Assembly: GCA_937890355.1 (NCBI GenBank)
Contig: CALACW010000002.1
Location: forward strand, 1-24,808
From: CALACW01 sp002431305
GTDB lineage: Bacteria > Bacillota > Clostridia > Oscillospirales > Acutalibacteraceae
DNA length: 24,808 nt
Direction of reading: 5' to 3'
The notes beneath the pieces are model-generated. The model ran no database searches. It was not told where the DNA came from and saw only the letters and a program-made list of their open reading frames with translations. This document shows, piece after piece, positions 15,935 through 24,369 of this stretch. The position numbers and the translations under genes were made by a program. Every line of letters starts with the position of its first letter. Position 1 is the first letter of the stretch.

Positions 15935-16681
15935 TTATTCGGCGTTTTTCTTCTCTGTTTTTTTACCTTTATAATCGGGATCAAGTTTCTTTCCTCTCAG
16001 ATAGAAAAACACAATTGAAACTGCATACGACGCAATTCTTAATATTACGGAAAAATTCGTAAGCGCCGCGGATGTATCCTTGTACGTCGCATTATAAAGT
16101 ATCGAAAGTACGTTGACTATTACGGCTGTCAAGGTAAATATCGCGCAGAACAGGGCAAAGTTATCCGTTTTGTTCTGCGATTTTTCCATGTTGTAAACGC
16201 GCATCATATAAAGTCCCGTTATCGTCTGAAGCGAAAGAACCGTTACCGCGCCGTAAACTATACCGTAAAGAATCTGAACGTTTTTTAATGCGTTTGCAAT
16301 CACCGCATCGGAAGGAGAAGACTGAATCTGATTTTGCAGAACGCTTGAACTTACGAGTATAAAACACATGGCAACGGAAAGTATTACGGAAAAAACGCAA
16401 AAAACAATAGATAAAATATTGAAATTGCGTCCAGTATTCGGATAAGCCGTGTCTTCAAGCTCGTTTGCCTTTTTCAAAAGTGAAAATCCTCTGAATGAGA
16501 GAACATATCCTGCGATTACCACAGCCATTGCAATGCATAGAATATATATAAGAGCACTGCCTCCGAGCATCTGTCCGACAGTCTGTAAAATATACGAAAT
16601 CAGCAGAACAATGCTCATAATATAAAGCGTTTTGTTGGAATATATCTTGTATTCCAGCGCCATTTTTTGCTTTTCATTCAT
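15935..16681 (-). CDS. Six-TM integral membrane protein, function unknown
   Basis: This 248-residue hydrophobic protein has about six membrane segments (roughly residues 17-38, 42-64, 88-112, 136-160, 173-197 and 208-230) and a very basic C-terminal tail (KKLDPDYKGKKTEKKNAE) expected on the cytoplasmic side. I recognise no transporter or enzyme motif. It starts with the ATG immediately after the TAA of the upstream kinase gene, and its ribosome binding site AAAGGAG lies inside that gene, so the two are translationally coupled. That arrangement suggests joint expression, though not necessarily joint function. It ends at the bidirectional terminator shared with the Cys-rich gene. Confidence 0.8.
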   Translation of the reverse strand: MNEKQKMALEYKIYSNKTLYIMSIVLLISYILQTVGQMLGGSALIYILCIAMAVVIAGYVLSFRGFSLLKKANELEDTAYPNTGRNFNILSIVFCVFSVILSVAMCFILVSSSVLQNQIQSSPSDAVIANALKNVQILYGIVYGAVTVLSLQTITGLYMMRVYNMEKSQNKTDNFALFCAIFTLTAVIVNVLSILYNATYKDTSAALTNFSVILRIASYAVSIVFFYLRGKKLDPDYKGKKTEKKNAE

Positions 16682-17812
16682 TTAAAACGCTCCTTTATTA
16701 AATTCTTCGTACGCTTTTGCGGTAATATCGGACAAAACCCCGATTTTCCTATCTATATCTTTTGCAAGCTCAAACTGCGAACGGCATCTGTCGAGATTAT
16801 GCTCAGGATAAGATATACCGAAATATACGTCGCCGTCTATGTAATCGTTTAAAAATCTCATTCCGCATTCAAATGTCATCATCCACGCCGACAGCGGAAG
16901 CAATTCTACTTCCTTTTCGGTAAGTGATTTTGCCGCCTTTGACATATATCCTCTTACATACTGTCTGTAAAGTTCTTCGTCAAGAGAAACTTTGCTTAAG
17001 TCTTTTTCGTCCTCAGCTCCGGTGTTCGCACCGTAGCGTATTGCGTCGCCGAAGTCATAAAGCGCACTGCCCGGCATTACCGTGTCAAGGTCAACAACAC
17101 AGACCGCCTTTTTAGTATCCGAGTCAAACATTACGTTGTTTAGTTTAGTATCGTTATGCGTTACCCTCATAGGCAGTTCGCCGGACGAGAGCATATCGAC
17201 TATAATTCCGGTCTTGTCACGGCTGTTTAAAACATATGATATTTCGTCAGGAACCTGAGATACTCTTCCGGCGGTATCATTCTTTACGCTGTTTTCGAAA
17301 TTAATAACTCTTTTTCTCGTGTCGTGAAAATCCGGTATGGTTTCATATAATTCGTCCATCGGAAAATCGGAAAGAAGTCCGAGAAAGTTTCCGAAAGCCT
17401 CTCCTACGGAAAAGAAGAGTTCGGGACTCTCTATAGCATTGTAGGTAAATGAATTTTCGACAAAATTATATATACGCCAGCAAGAACCGTTTTCGTCAAA
17501 ATAGCAGCTGTCCCCGCTTTTTGTCGGAAAAACCGTAAGAGTTTCACGCTGTACGTCTCCGCCGTTGAGCGCGATTTTATTTTTGAGAAAATCGGTAACT
17601 TTAATGACGTTAGACATAAGCTGAATCGGATTTTTAAAAACCGACGTATTTATATTCTGAAGTAAAAATCTTCTGCTTACGCCCGAATCAGAGCAAGTTA
17701 CATAAAATGTTTTATTAATATGACCGTTATCAATAACTCCGTAGCCGGTTATTTCCTCGGGAATATTAAAATTAGATGAAATGCTTTTAACCTTTTCAAA
17801 AAGCTCGTCCAT
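16682..17812 (-). CDS. APH-fold small-molecule kinase, N-acetylhexosamine 1-kinase-like
   Basis: This 376-residue cytoplasmic kinase has the aminoglycoside phosphotransferase/choline kinase fold. GVIDNGHINKTFYV (25-38) is the nucleotide loop. THNDTKLNNVMFD (218-230) is the catalytic loop (HxDxxxxN, Asp221, Asn226). VVDLDTVMPGSALYDFGDAIRYG (from 239) carries metal-binding Asp241/Asp243. The wording DLDTVMPG plus length close to 360 resembles NahK/LnpB, which phosphorylates GlcNAc/GalNAc at C1 in the lacto-N-biose pathway, but true aminoglycoside resistance is unlikely. No phosphorylase, epimerase or transporter of that pathway is in the window, so the substrate is an inference. ATG 17812 has AAAGGA upstream; a TTG five codons earlier overlaps that site and was not used. 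Confidence 0.8.
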   Translation of the reverse strand: MDELFEKVKSISSNFNIPEEITGYGVIDNGHINKTFYVTCSDSGVSRRFLLQNINTSVFKNPIQLMSNVIKVTDFLKNKIALNGGDVQRETLTVFPTKSGDSCYFDENGSCWRIYNFVENSFTYNAIESPELFFSVGEAFGNFLGLLSDFPMDELYETIPDFHDTRKRVINFENSVKNDTAGRVSQVPDEISYVLNSRDKTGIIVDMLSSGELPMRVTHNDTKLNNVMFDSDTKKAVCVVDLDTVMPGSALYDFGDAIRYGANTGAEDEKDLSKVSLDEELYRQYVRGYMSKAAKSLTEKEVELLPLSAWMMTFECGMRFLNDYIDGDVYFGISYPEHNLDRCRSQFELAKDIDRKIGVLSDITAKAYEEFNKGAF

Positions 17813-17845
17813 ATTTTTTCCTTTCAAGTTTTGTTACATGCATAG

Positions 17846-17874
17846 ATTATATACTTTTAAAACTTAATAGTCAA
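17846..17874 (-). promoter_or_regulatory. Promoter of the kinase/membrane-protein pair
   Basis: TTGACT (17869-17874), 17 bases, TATAAT (17846-17851) on the minus strand. It lies back-to-back with the pyrH promoter. Confidence 0.8.
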
Positions 17875-17893
17875 TAATTATCGTGATTAACTC

Positions 17894-17922
17894 TTTACAT
17901 AAGAAAAAAAATATTGTAAAAT
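17894..17922 (+). promoter_or_regulatory. Promoter of the pyrH-ispG operon
   Basis: TTTACA (17894-17899), a 17-base A/T-rich spacer, TAAAAT (17917-17922). Transcription would start near 17929, 25 bases before pyrH. No other promoter was seen before the end of the operon. Confidence 0.75.
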
Positions 17923-17953
17923 GTATACATAAAATTATATTCGGAGGTCTGTT

Positions 17954-18661
17954 ATGAAACCAAAATACAAAAGAATACTGCTTAAATTAAGCGGTGAAGT
18001 TCTCGCAGGAGAGCAGGGACACGGTTTTGATTTCTCGGTTATATCTACAATAACCGACGTTGTCGCAAAATGCGCCGAATCCGGTACGCAAATCGGAATC
18101 GTCGTAGGCGGAGGAAATTTCTGGCGAGGACGTTCGTCCGGCTCTATGAACAGAACAAAAGCCGACCATATAGGCATGCTCGCGACCGTTATGAATTCTA
18201 TTTGCCTTTGTGACGCGCTGTGTCAGGCGGGAGTCAAGTCAAAAGTTCTCTCTAGCGTTGAAATGTCGCCTATCGCAAAGCAGTACTCTTTTGACCTGGC
18301 GGAAAAATATCTTTGCAAGGGTTACGTCGTAATTTTCGGCGGCGGTACGGGTTCTCCGTATTTCAGCACAGACACGGCGGCGTCTCTCAGAGCTGTTGAA
18401 ATCGGTGCCGACGTACTTTTGAAAGCCACGAACGTCGACGGTGTTTATAACAAAGATCCGCATAAATTTGACGACGCAGTTAAATTCGACACTCTTTCCC
18501 ATGAGGAAATAGTTGCAAAAGGCTACGGCGTAATGGATTCCACTGCGGCGGCTATGTGCAAGGATAACAATTTACCCGTATTAGTATTCAATCTCACAGA
18601 CCCCGAGAATATAGTAAGAGCAGTTTCGGGCAAAAACGTCGGAACACTTATCATCGACTGA
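17954..18661 (+). CDS. pyrH: UMP kinase
   Basis: This 235-residue enzyme of the amino-acid-kinase fold phosphorylates UMP to UDP in the cytoplasm. It shows RILLKLSGEVLAG (phosphate-binding start), GIVVGGGNFWRGR (about 49-61), ADHIGMLATVMNS, GGGTGSPYFSTDTAASLRA (ATP-side loop) and LKATNVDGVYNKDP, all standard for bacterial PyrH. The length is typical. GGAGG lies 7 bases before the ATG. It heads the operon here. In many Firmicutes rpsB and tsf come directly upstream, but here a divergent kinase gene is found instead, so the translation-factor pair is elsewhere. Confidence 0.97.
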   Translation: MKPKYKRILLKLSGEVLAGEQGHGFDFSVISTITDVVAKCAESGTQIGIVVGGGNFWRGRSSGSMNRTKADHIGMLATVMNSICLCDALCQAGVKSKVLSSVEMSPIAKQYSFDLAEKYLCKGYVVIFGGGTGSPYFSTDTAASLRAVEIGADVLLKATNVDGVYNKDPHKFDDAVKFDTLSHEEIVAKGYGVMDSTAAAMCKDNNLPVLVFNLTDPENIVRAVSGKNVGTLIID

Positions 18662-18695
18662 TTAATATTCTAATTTCAATTCAGGAGGCTTAACC

Positions 18696-19250
18696 ATGGA
18701 AGAATTATTCAATAAGACAAAAGAAAGAATGGACAAAAGTATTAACGCACTTAAAAGCGAATACGATTCTATAAGAGCCGGACGCGCAAACGCAAAGGTT
18801 CTCGATAAAGTTTACGTAGACTATTACGGCACTCCTACGCCTATTAACCAGATGGCGGCTATTTCCGTAGCCGAGGCGCGTGTTCTGGTAATTCAGCCGT
18901 GGGACAAGTCAACATTAAAACCCATAGAAAAAGCAATTCAGGCTTCCGACGTCGGCATCAACCCGCAGAACGACGGAAACGTTATCAGACTTAACTTCCC
19001 CGCTCTCGACGGAGACAGACGTAAGCAGTTAAGCCGTGACGTTGCAAAAGTCGCAGAGGAAGCAAAAATCGCAATCAGACAGATCAGACGCGATTCTATC
19101 GACGCTCTTAAAAAAATGAAAAAAGACAACGATATAACAGAGGATGATCAGAAGAACGGCGAGACCAAAATTCAGAAGATCACCGACGATTATACAAAGA
19201 AAATCGACTCTATAGCCGAGGCTAAAACAGAGGAAATCATGTCCGTATAA
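18696..19250 (+). CDS. frr: Ribosome recycling factor
   Basis: This 184-residue protein splits post-termination ribosomes together with EF-G. The full RRF pattern is seen: SIRAGRANAKVLDKVYVDYYGTPTPINQMA (start of the beta domain), VLVIQPWDKSTLKPIEKAI, SDVGINPQNDGNVIRLNFP, and the long helical C-terminal part with RRKQLSRDVAKVAEEAKIAIRQIRRDS. The length is exact for the family. A strong AGGAGG precedes the ATG, 34 bp after pyrH, the usual order. Confidence 0.98.
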   Translation: MEELFNKTKERMDKSINALKSEYDSIRAGRANAKVLDKVYVDYYGTPTPINQMAAISVAEARVLVIQPWDKSTLKPIEKAIQASDVGINPQNDGNVIRLNFPALDGDRRKQLSRDVAKVAEEAKIAIRQIRRDSIDALKKMKKDNDITEDDQKNGETKIQKITDDYTKKIDSIAEAKTEEIMSV

Positions 19251-19263
19251 GGCGGGAATAAAA

Positions 19264-19995
19264 TTGGATAAAGAATTACCTAAATTTGAAGTACTGCCCC
19301 GCCATGTCGGCATTATTATGGACGGCAACGGCAGATGGGCAAAAAATAAAGGACTCCCGAGAAGCGAGGGTCATAAGGCGGGCGCAAAAACGTTTCGTAA
19401 AATCGGCGAATTCGCGGCGGACATAGGTATTAAATACCTTACGTTCTATGCGTTTTCGACGGAGAACTGGAAACGTCCCGAGGATGAAGTTCATGCGATA
19501 ATGAACCTTTTCAAGGATTATCTTGACGAGGTTATTGACAGAATTCTCGAAAACCGGGAGCGCGGAATCAGACTGCATTTCATCGGCGACCGTTCCGCGC
19601 TGAGCGAAAACCTCCGCGATCTCATGGAAAAAACAGAGGCAATAACCGCAGATAAGGATAAGGTTCATCTTAATATTGCGATAAACTACGGAGGCAGAGC
19701 CGAAATAGTAAAATCGGTAAGAGAGATTGCAGAGCTCGTAAAAAAAGGTGAACTTTCTCCCGAGGATATAACAGATGAAACAATTTCAGACCGTCTCTAC
19801 ACCGCAGGACAGCCCGACCCCGATTTAATCATACGTCCGAGCGGCGAATTCAGACTTTCAAATTTTCTGACATACCAGTCCGCATATTCGGAATTCTGGT
19901 TTTCGGATATTTTATGGCCGGACTTTACGGAAGACGACCTGGTTACCGCCTTAAGAGCGTTTGAAAAAAGAAACAGACGCTTCGGCGGAGTATAA
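19264..19995 (+). CDS. uppS: Undecaprenyl diphosphate synthase (cis-prenyltransferase)
   Basis: This 243-residue soluble enzyme extends farnesyl-PP with isopentenyl-PP to C55, the lipid carrier for wall polymers. The motifs are MDGNGRWA (catalytic Asp20), GHKAGAKTFRKI, LTFYAFSTENWKRP, and IRPSGEFRLSNFLTYQSAYSEFWF near the C-terminus. The last reads RPSGEF where RTSGEQ is commonest. The start must be TTG 19264, because the next in-frame ATG lies within the catalytic motif. The ribosome binding site is weak (GGCGGGA). The gap to frr is 13 bp. Its substrate depends on the MEP genes dxr and ispG downstream. Confidence 0.96.
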   Translation: MDKELPKFEVLPRHVGIIMDGNGRWAKNKGLPRSEGHKAGAKTFRKIGEFAADIGIKYLTFYAFSTENWKRPEDEVHAIMNLFKDYLDEVIDRILENRERGIRLHFIGDRSALSENLRDLMEKTEAITADKDKVHLNIAINYGGRAEIVKSVREIAELVKKGELSPEDITDETISDRLYTAGQPDPDLIIRPSGEFRLSNFLTYQSAYSEFWFSDILWPDFTEDDLVTALRAFEKRNRRFGGV

Positions 19996-20037
19996 ATTAT
20001 AAAAAAATTCGGCTTGTTGTTTTAAGAGGTTTATTTT

Positions 20038-20886
20038 ATGAAAACAAGAATTATTACAGCTCTTGCGGCGGCATGCGTTTTCATTGCCGGACTTTGCGGA
20101 ATGTTTACACCGTTTTACCCGTGTTTTGTCGCTTTGATATGCGGAATTGCGTCTTTTGAAATAGTAAGGGCAACCGGCGTAAAAAATACGCTTTTAAAAG
20201 TTCTGAGTGTTGTTACAAGCTCGGCTATACCGTTCGTTTGTTTCTTCTATGACAAACTGCCCGATATTCCGCTGTTTCCCGTCGCAACGGTTTACATTGC
20301 GCTTTACCTTATTATAATGGTTCTTTCATTTAAAAAGACCTCGTTCGAGGATGTGCTGAACTCGCTGTTCGCGTCATTCATCATACCTTTGGGATTTTCG
20401 TGCATGATATTCATAGCTAAACTCTATGAATATTATCCGGACAAATATACTAAGGCAAGCTGTGTTTACTATACGCTGTTTGCATATTTCTGCGCGTGGA
20501 TGTCCGATATTTTCGCATACTTTGTCGGCAGAAAATTCGGCAAACATAAACTTGCGCCGACCGTAAGCCCGAAAAAATCCGTTGAGGGCGCCGTCGGAGG
20601 CGTTGTCGGAGCCGTACTTTTGAATATCGCTCTGCTGGCGGTTTTTGATAAATTTTTCTTCGAAACGCATCACATTACATACACGGAGATTATTATTCTG
20701 ACAATAATTCTTTCCGTTATGTCGATATTCGGCGACCTTTCGGCTTCGGTTATCAAAAGAAAACATGGAATTAAGGATTTCGGAAACATTCTGCCCGGTC
20801 ACGGCGGAGTAATGGACAGATTTGACAGCTGTTTCTTTGTACTGCCGTTACTTTATTCGGGAATAATAATTCTTAACGCCGTGTGA
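20038..20886 (+). CDS. cdsA: Phosphatidate cytidylyltransferase (CDP-diglyceride synthase)
   Basis: This 282-residue polytopic membrane enzyme makes CDP-diacylglycerol from CTP and phosphatidic acid, the branch point of phospholipid synthesis. Hydrophobic segments fill most of the N-terminal 200 residues. The signature lies near the C-terminus: SVIKRKHGIKDFGNILPGHG followed by GVMDRFDS, which fits the CDS consensus residue by residue. FGKHKLAPTVSPKKSVEG precedes it, as in bacterial CdsA. The ribosome binding site is AAGAGGT. It comes 42 bp after uppS and 10 bp before dxr. Confidence 0.96.
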   Translation: MKTRIITALAAACVFIAGLCGMFTPFYPCFVALICGIASFEIVRATGVKNTLLKVLSVVTSSAIPFVCFFYDKLPDIPLFPVATVYIALYLIIMVLSFKKTSFEDVLNSLFASFIIPLGFSCMIFIAKLYEYYPDKYTKASCVYYTLFAYFCAWMSDIFAYFVGRKFGKHKLAPTVSPKKSVEGAVGGVVGAVLLNIALLAVFDKFFFETHHITYTEIIILTIILSVMSIFGDLSASVIKRKHGIKDFGNILPGHGGVMDRFDSCFFVLPLLYSGIIILNAV

Positions 20887-20896
20887 GGAATAATCA

Positions 20897-22042
20897 ATGA
20901 AAAAGATAGCAATATTAGGTTCGACGGGGTCAATCGGCGTTCAGTCGCTTGACGTCGCCGAAAAACAAAATTATAAAGTAACGGCGCTGACCGCAAACAC
21001 AAACGTAAAAGAACTCGAGGAACAGGCTCGAAGATGGAGCCCCGAGTGCGTCGCGATGTCCGATGAAAATTCCGCAAAACTTTTAAAAATCGCTCTTTCC
21101 GATACAAATATAAAAGTTTATTCCGGCAGAGAAGGCGTGTGCGAATGCGCCTTAAATTCGAGCGCCGACACAGTTATAAATTCGATAGTCGGACTTGCGG
21201 GACTTCACCCGACTCTTTCTGTTATAGAATCGGGAAAAACTCTCGCGCTTGCGAATAAGGAATCGCTTGTTGCCGGCGGAAAACTCGTTACTGATTCGGC
21301 AAAGAAAAATAACGTCCCGATTCTGCCCGTAGACAGCGAACACTCGGCTATTTTCCAGTGTTTGCAGGGCAGACCGACAAATAATGCTTTAAAGAAAATA
21401 ATTCTCACAGCGTCCGGCGGTCCGTTTTTCGGCAAAACGAAGGCGGAACTTGAGAATGTAACGGCGGAACAGGCGTTAAAACACCCGAACTGGAGCATGG
21501 GCGCAAAAATCACTATAGACTCCGCAACGATGTTTAATAAGGGGCTCGAGCTTATCGAAGCCGTTTGGCTTTTCTCAATGAAGCCCGAGGATGTTGACAT
21601 TGTAGTTCACAGGGAGAGCATAGTTCATTCTCTGATAGAATACGATGACAATTCGGTTATCGCCCAGCTTGGACTTCCCGATATGAGAATTCCGATACAA
21701 TATGCGCTGACATATCCCGAGAGATACCCGTCCCCTGTCGGCGAACTCAATTTAGCCGAAATCGCGTCGCTTTCATTCTACAAACCCGACTACGAAACAT
21801 TTGAATGCATTAATATATGCAAAAAAGCAATTTCGCTCGGCGGACTTTATCCGGCGGCAGTCAATTCTGCAAACGAAGAGGCCAACCGACTTTTCCGCGA
21901 GGGAAAAATCAAATTCGGACAGATTCCCGAATTAATTTCAACGGCGTTTGACATAGTTGAGGACAAAAATACATATACTGTTTACGATATCGACAATCTC
22001 GACATTCTCGCAAGAGAACGAGTTAAGCAGTCGGTAAGATAA
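20897..22042 (+). CDS. dxr: 1-deoxy-D-xylulose 5-phosphate reductoisomerase
   Basis: This 381-residue NADPH enzyme forms 2-C-methyl-D-erythritol 4-phosphate, the first committed step of the MEP isoprenoid route. The motifs are ILGSTGSIGVQSLDV (NADPH loop, 6-20), LANKESLVAGG, PVDSEHSAIFQCL (metal ligands Asp and Glu), LTASGGPF, HPNWSMGAKITIDSATMFNK and VHRESIVHSLIEY. The length is typical. GAGGA is 8 bases before the ATG. It is the target of fosmidomycin, by family knowledge. Confidence 0.97.
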   Translation: MKKIAILGSTGSIGVQSLDVAEKQNYKVTALTANTNVKELEEQARRWSPECVAMSDENSAKLLKIALSDTNIKVYSGREGVCECALNSSADTVINSIVGLAGLHPTLSVIESGKTLALANKESLVAGGKLVTDSAKKNNVPILPVDSEHSAIFQCLQGRPTNNALKKIILTASGGPFFGKTKAELENVTAEQALKHPNWSMGAKITIDSATMFNKGLELIEAVWLFSMKPEDVDIVVHRESIVHSLIEYDDNSVIAQLGLPDMRIPIQYALTYPERYPSPVGELNLAEIASLSFYKPDYETFECINICKKAISLGGLYPAAVNSANEEANRLFREGKIKFGQIPELISTAFDIVEDKNTYTVYDIDNLDILARERVKQSVR

Positions 22043-22055
22043 AGGAGAATAACCG

Positions 22056-23213
22056 TTGAGTCATTTATTACTGAACGTAACATTTGCCTCCGTTTGGAGC
22101 AAGGCATGGCCGATAATAGTCGCAATACTGTTTTTCGGTCTGATAATAGCGATACATGAATTCGGTCACTTCATAACCGCAAAGCTGTTCAAGGTTAAAG
22201 TTAACGAATTCGCTATAGGCATGGGTCCCGCGATTTTCAAAAAGAAAAAGGGTGAAACGACCTATGCGTTAAGACTCTTCCCTGTCGGCGGTTATGTAAG
22301 CATGGAGGGCGAGGACGAGGCAAGCGAGGACGAAAGAGCGTTCTGCAATAAAAAAGTATGGCAGAAGTTTATCATTGTCGCCGCGGGCGCAATCATGAAT
22401 TTAATACTCGGATTTATATTCGTCGCAATTCTAACATGTCAGTCCGACCTTATTTCTACAACTTATGTACGCAATTTTTACGACAACTCCGTTTCGTCAC
22501 AATTCGGACTCGAGGCGGGCGACAAAATAACCGAAATCAACGGAACAAAAATATTCTCGACTGCAGACATAAGCTATTCATTCGGACGTTCCGCCGACGA
22601 AATTCAGAAAATTAAAGTCACGAAAGACGGCAAGGAAACCGAAATCAATGCAAAACCGTTTGATATCACAGTAAAAAGAAACGGTGAAAAAAAAGAACTC
22701 AAAAACGTTTATTTCGAAACGTATGAAAAAGACGGTCAGACAATCATAATATACGACTTTGTCGTAATAGGCGTCGATAAGACGTTCGGCAATGTTATAA
22801 AAGCAACGTTCAGGGACTCTGTTTCGTACGCTCGTCTTGTATGGCTGAGCCTGTTCGACCTTGTAACAGGACATTACGGACTCAATGATTTATCTGGTCC
22901 CGTCGGAACCGTTACTCTCGTAGCCGACACGATATCAGACGCAGCGCAGTCCGCGGCAAGCGGAGGCAAAGTTGACCTTTCATCAATTTATATCATAATG
23001 GCGTTTATTTCTATTAATATAGGAATATTCAACCTCATGCCCATTCCCGCGCTTGACGGAGGCAGACTGTTTTTCCTTATAATAGAGGCAATACGCAGAA
23101 AACCGATTCCCGCAAAATACGAAGGACTCGTACATGCAATCGGTCTCGTGCTTCTGCTCCTGCTGATGGTTGTAATTTCATTTAACGATATTCTTAAACT
23201 GATAAAAGGATAG
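22056..23213 (+). CDS. rseP: RseP-type site-2 zinc metalloprotease with PDZ domain
   Basis: This 385-residue intramembrane protease cuts membrane-anchored regulators such as anti-sigma factors and peptide remnants. The first TM helix carries the zinc motif HEFGHF (His34, Glu35, His38). GGYVSMEGEDEASEDERAF follows as in the family. A PDZ-like domain covers about 150-205 (SQFGLEAGDKITEINGTKI). The second motif NLMPIPALDGGRLFF near 330 supplies the third metal ligand Asp. A hydrophobic helix ends the protein. The start is TTG 22056, supported by AAAGGAG 8 bases upstream, 13 bp after dxr. Its place between dxr and ispG is common in Firmicutes. Confidence 0.95.
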   Translation: MSHLLLNVTFASVWSKAWPIIVAILFFGLIIAIHEFGHFITAKLFKVKVNEFAIGMGPAIFKKKKGETTYALRLFPVGGYVSMEGEDEASEDERAFCNKKVWQKFIIVAAGAIMNLILGFIFVAILTCQSDLISTTYVRNFYDNSVSSQFGLEAGDKITEINGTKIFSTADISYSFGRSADEIQKIKVTKDGKETEINAKPFDITVKRNGEKKELKNVYFETYEKDGQTIIIYDFVVIGVDKTFGNVIKATFRDSVSYARLVWLSLFDLVTGHYGLNDLSGPVGTVTLVADTISDAAQSAASGGKVDLSSIYIIMAFISINIGIFNLMPIPALDGGRLFFLIIEAIRRKPIPAKYEGLVHAIGLVLLLLLMVVISFNDILKLIKG

Positions 23214-23221
23214 TGCTTTTG

Positions 23222-24268
23222 ATGAGAAGAAAAACAAAGGAAGTACGTATAGGCAATATAAAAATAGGAGGAGATAATCCGATAGCCGTTCAGTCGATGC
23301 TCAACACCCCCGCGTCGGATTCCGAGGCGTGTGTAAGACAGGCTAAACAACTCGAAAACGCGGGATGCGAAATAATCAGAACGGCTGTTCCGAGCCTTGA
23401 CTGCGTTAAAACAATATATGCGCTTAAGGAAAATATAAACGTCCCCGTTGTCGCGGATATTCATTTTGATTACAGAATCGCGTTGGAATGCGCCGAAGCC
23501 GGAGTTGATAAAATCCGAATCAACCCCGGAAACATCGGCTCTGACAACAGGGTTAAGGCGGTCGCGGACAAATGCCGGGAAAAGAATATCCCCATACGCG
23601 TCGGCGTAAACTCCGGTTCGCTCGAAAAAGAAATTCTCTCAAAATACGGCTCCCCCACGCCTGAGGCTCTATGCGAAAGCGCGCTTTATCACACGTCGCT
23701 TCTTGAAAAATTCGACTTTGACAACATCGTTATTTCATTAAAATCATCCGATGTAAAAAAAGCATATGACGCTTATACTCTTATTTCACAGAAATGCAAT
23801 TACCCGTTACATATCGGAATAACGGAAGCCGGAACACAGCGCATGGGCATTATTAAGTCCTCGGCAGGGCTCGGCGCGCTTTTATTAAACGGAATCGGCG
23901 ACACTATGAGAGTTTCGCTCACCGCCGACCCGGTAAACGAGGTTTATGCCGGATATGATATTTTAAAAGCGCTGGGAATCAGAAAACACGGCGTGAATAT
24001 CGTTTCATGCCCTACGTGCGGGAGAACGAAAATCGACCTTATTTCCCTTGCTTCAAAAGTTGAAGACGCACTCAAAGACTGCGATAAACAAATCACCGTT
24101 GCCGTAATGGGATGCATAGTAAACGGCCCCGGAGAAGCGAGAGAAGCCGACATCGGAATCGCCGGAGGCGACGGATGCGGACTCATATTTAAAAAGGGAG
24201 AGATAATGAAAAAACTTCCTGAAGATGAACTTCTCCCCGCACTCCTTGACGAGATAAATAAACTGTAA
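23222..24268 (+). CDS. ispG: 4-hydroxy-3-methylbut-2-enyl diphosphate synthase (IspG/GcpE)
   Basis: This 348-residue 4Fe-4S enzyme carries out the reductive ring opening of MEcPP to HMBPP, the penultimate MEP step. The motifs are VRIGNIKIGGDNPIAVQSM (N-terminal TIM-barrel start), IIRTAVPS, VADIHFDYRIAL, KIRINPGNIG, RVGVNSGSLE, VSCPTCGRTKIDL (two cluster cysteines) and VMGCIVNGPGEAREADIGIA (third cysteine and Glu ligand). ATG 23222 is used because the conserved part starts right after it. GTG 23213 overlaps the rseP stop and is too near the ribosome binding site AAAGGA. It is the last gene of the operon, closed by a terminator. Confidence 0.97.
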   Translation: MRRKTKEVRIGNIKIGGDNPIAVQSMLNTPASDSEACVRQAKQLENAGCEIIRTAVPSLDCVKTIYALKENINVPVVADIHFDYRIALECAEAGVDKIRINPGNIGSDNRVKAVADKCREKNIPIRVGVNSGSLEKEILSKYGSPTPEALCESALYHTSLLEKFDFDNIVISLKSSDVKKAYDAYTLISQKCNYPLHIGITEAGTQRMGIIKSSAGLGALLLNGIGDTMRVSLTADPVNEVYAGYDILKALGIRKHGVNIVSCPTCGRTKIDLISLASKVEDALKDCDKQITVAVMGCIVNGPGEAREADIGIAGGDGCGLIFKKGEIMKKLPEDELLPALLDEINKL

Positions 24269-24322
24269 TTTATATAAAAAGAATTTAACGCTCGTCTGCC
24301 GACGATTCTCTTACATCCGAAT

Positions 24323-24367
24323 AAAAAACCGGGACTCGATTTTTTAAATCAAGTCCCGGTTTTGTTA
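24323..24367. terminator. Bidirectional terminator after ispG
   Basis: A long stem AACCGGGACTxGATTT/AAATCxAGTCCCGGTT, with A-runs on the left and T-runs on the right, ends the pyrH-ispG operon and the convergent dockerin gene. The rest of the 101-bp gap holds nothing I recognise. Confidence 0.9.
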
Positions 24368-24369
24368 TT

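Noticed and set aside
15304..16062. 252-codon plus-strand frame overlapping the Cys-rich gene
   Set aside because: It runs out of frame through the Cys-rich gene and then across the terminator into the opposite-strand membrane gene, with no ribosome binding site. The other frame has the hairpin, ribosome binding site and a coherent protein.
16682..17812. Aminoglycoside resistance gene
   Set aside because: The fold is APH-like, but the DLDTVMPG wording and the setting fit a metabolic sugar kinase. There are no signs of transfer.
17954..24268. Possible unusual gene cluster
   Set aside because: pyrH-frr-uppS-cdsA-dxr-rseP-ispG is the ordinary Firmicutes order; only the absence of rpsB-tsf upstream is worth noting.
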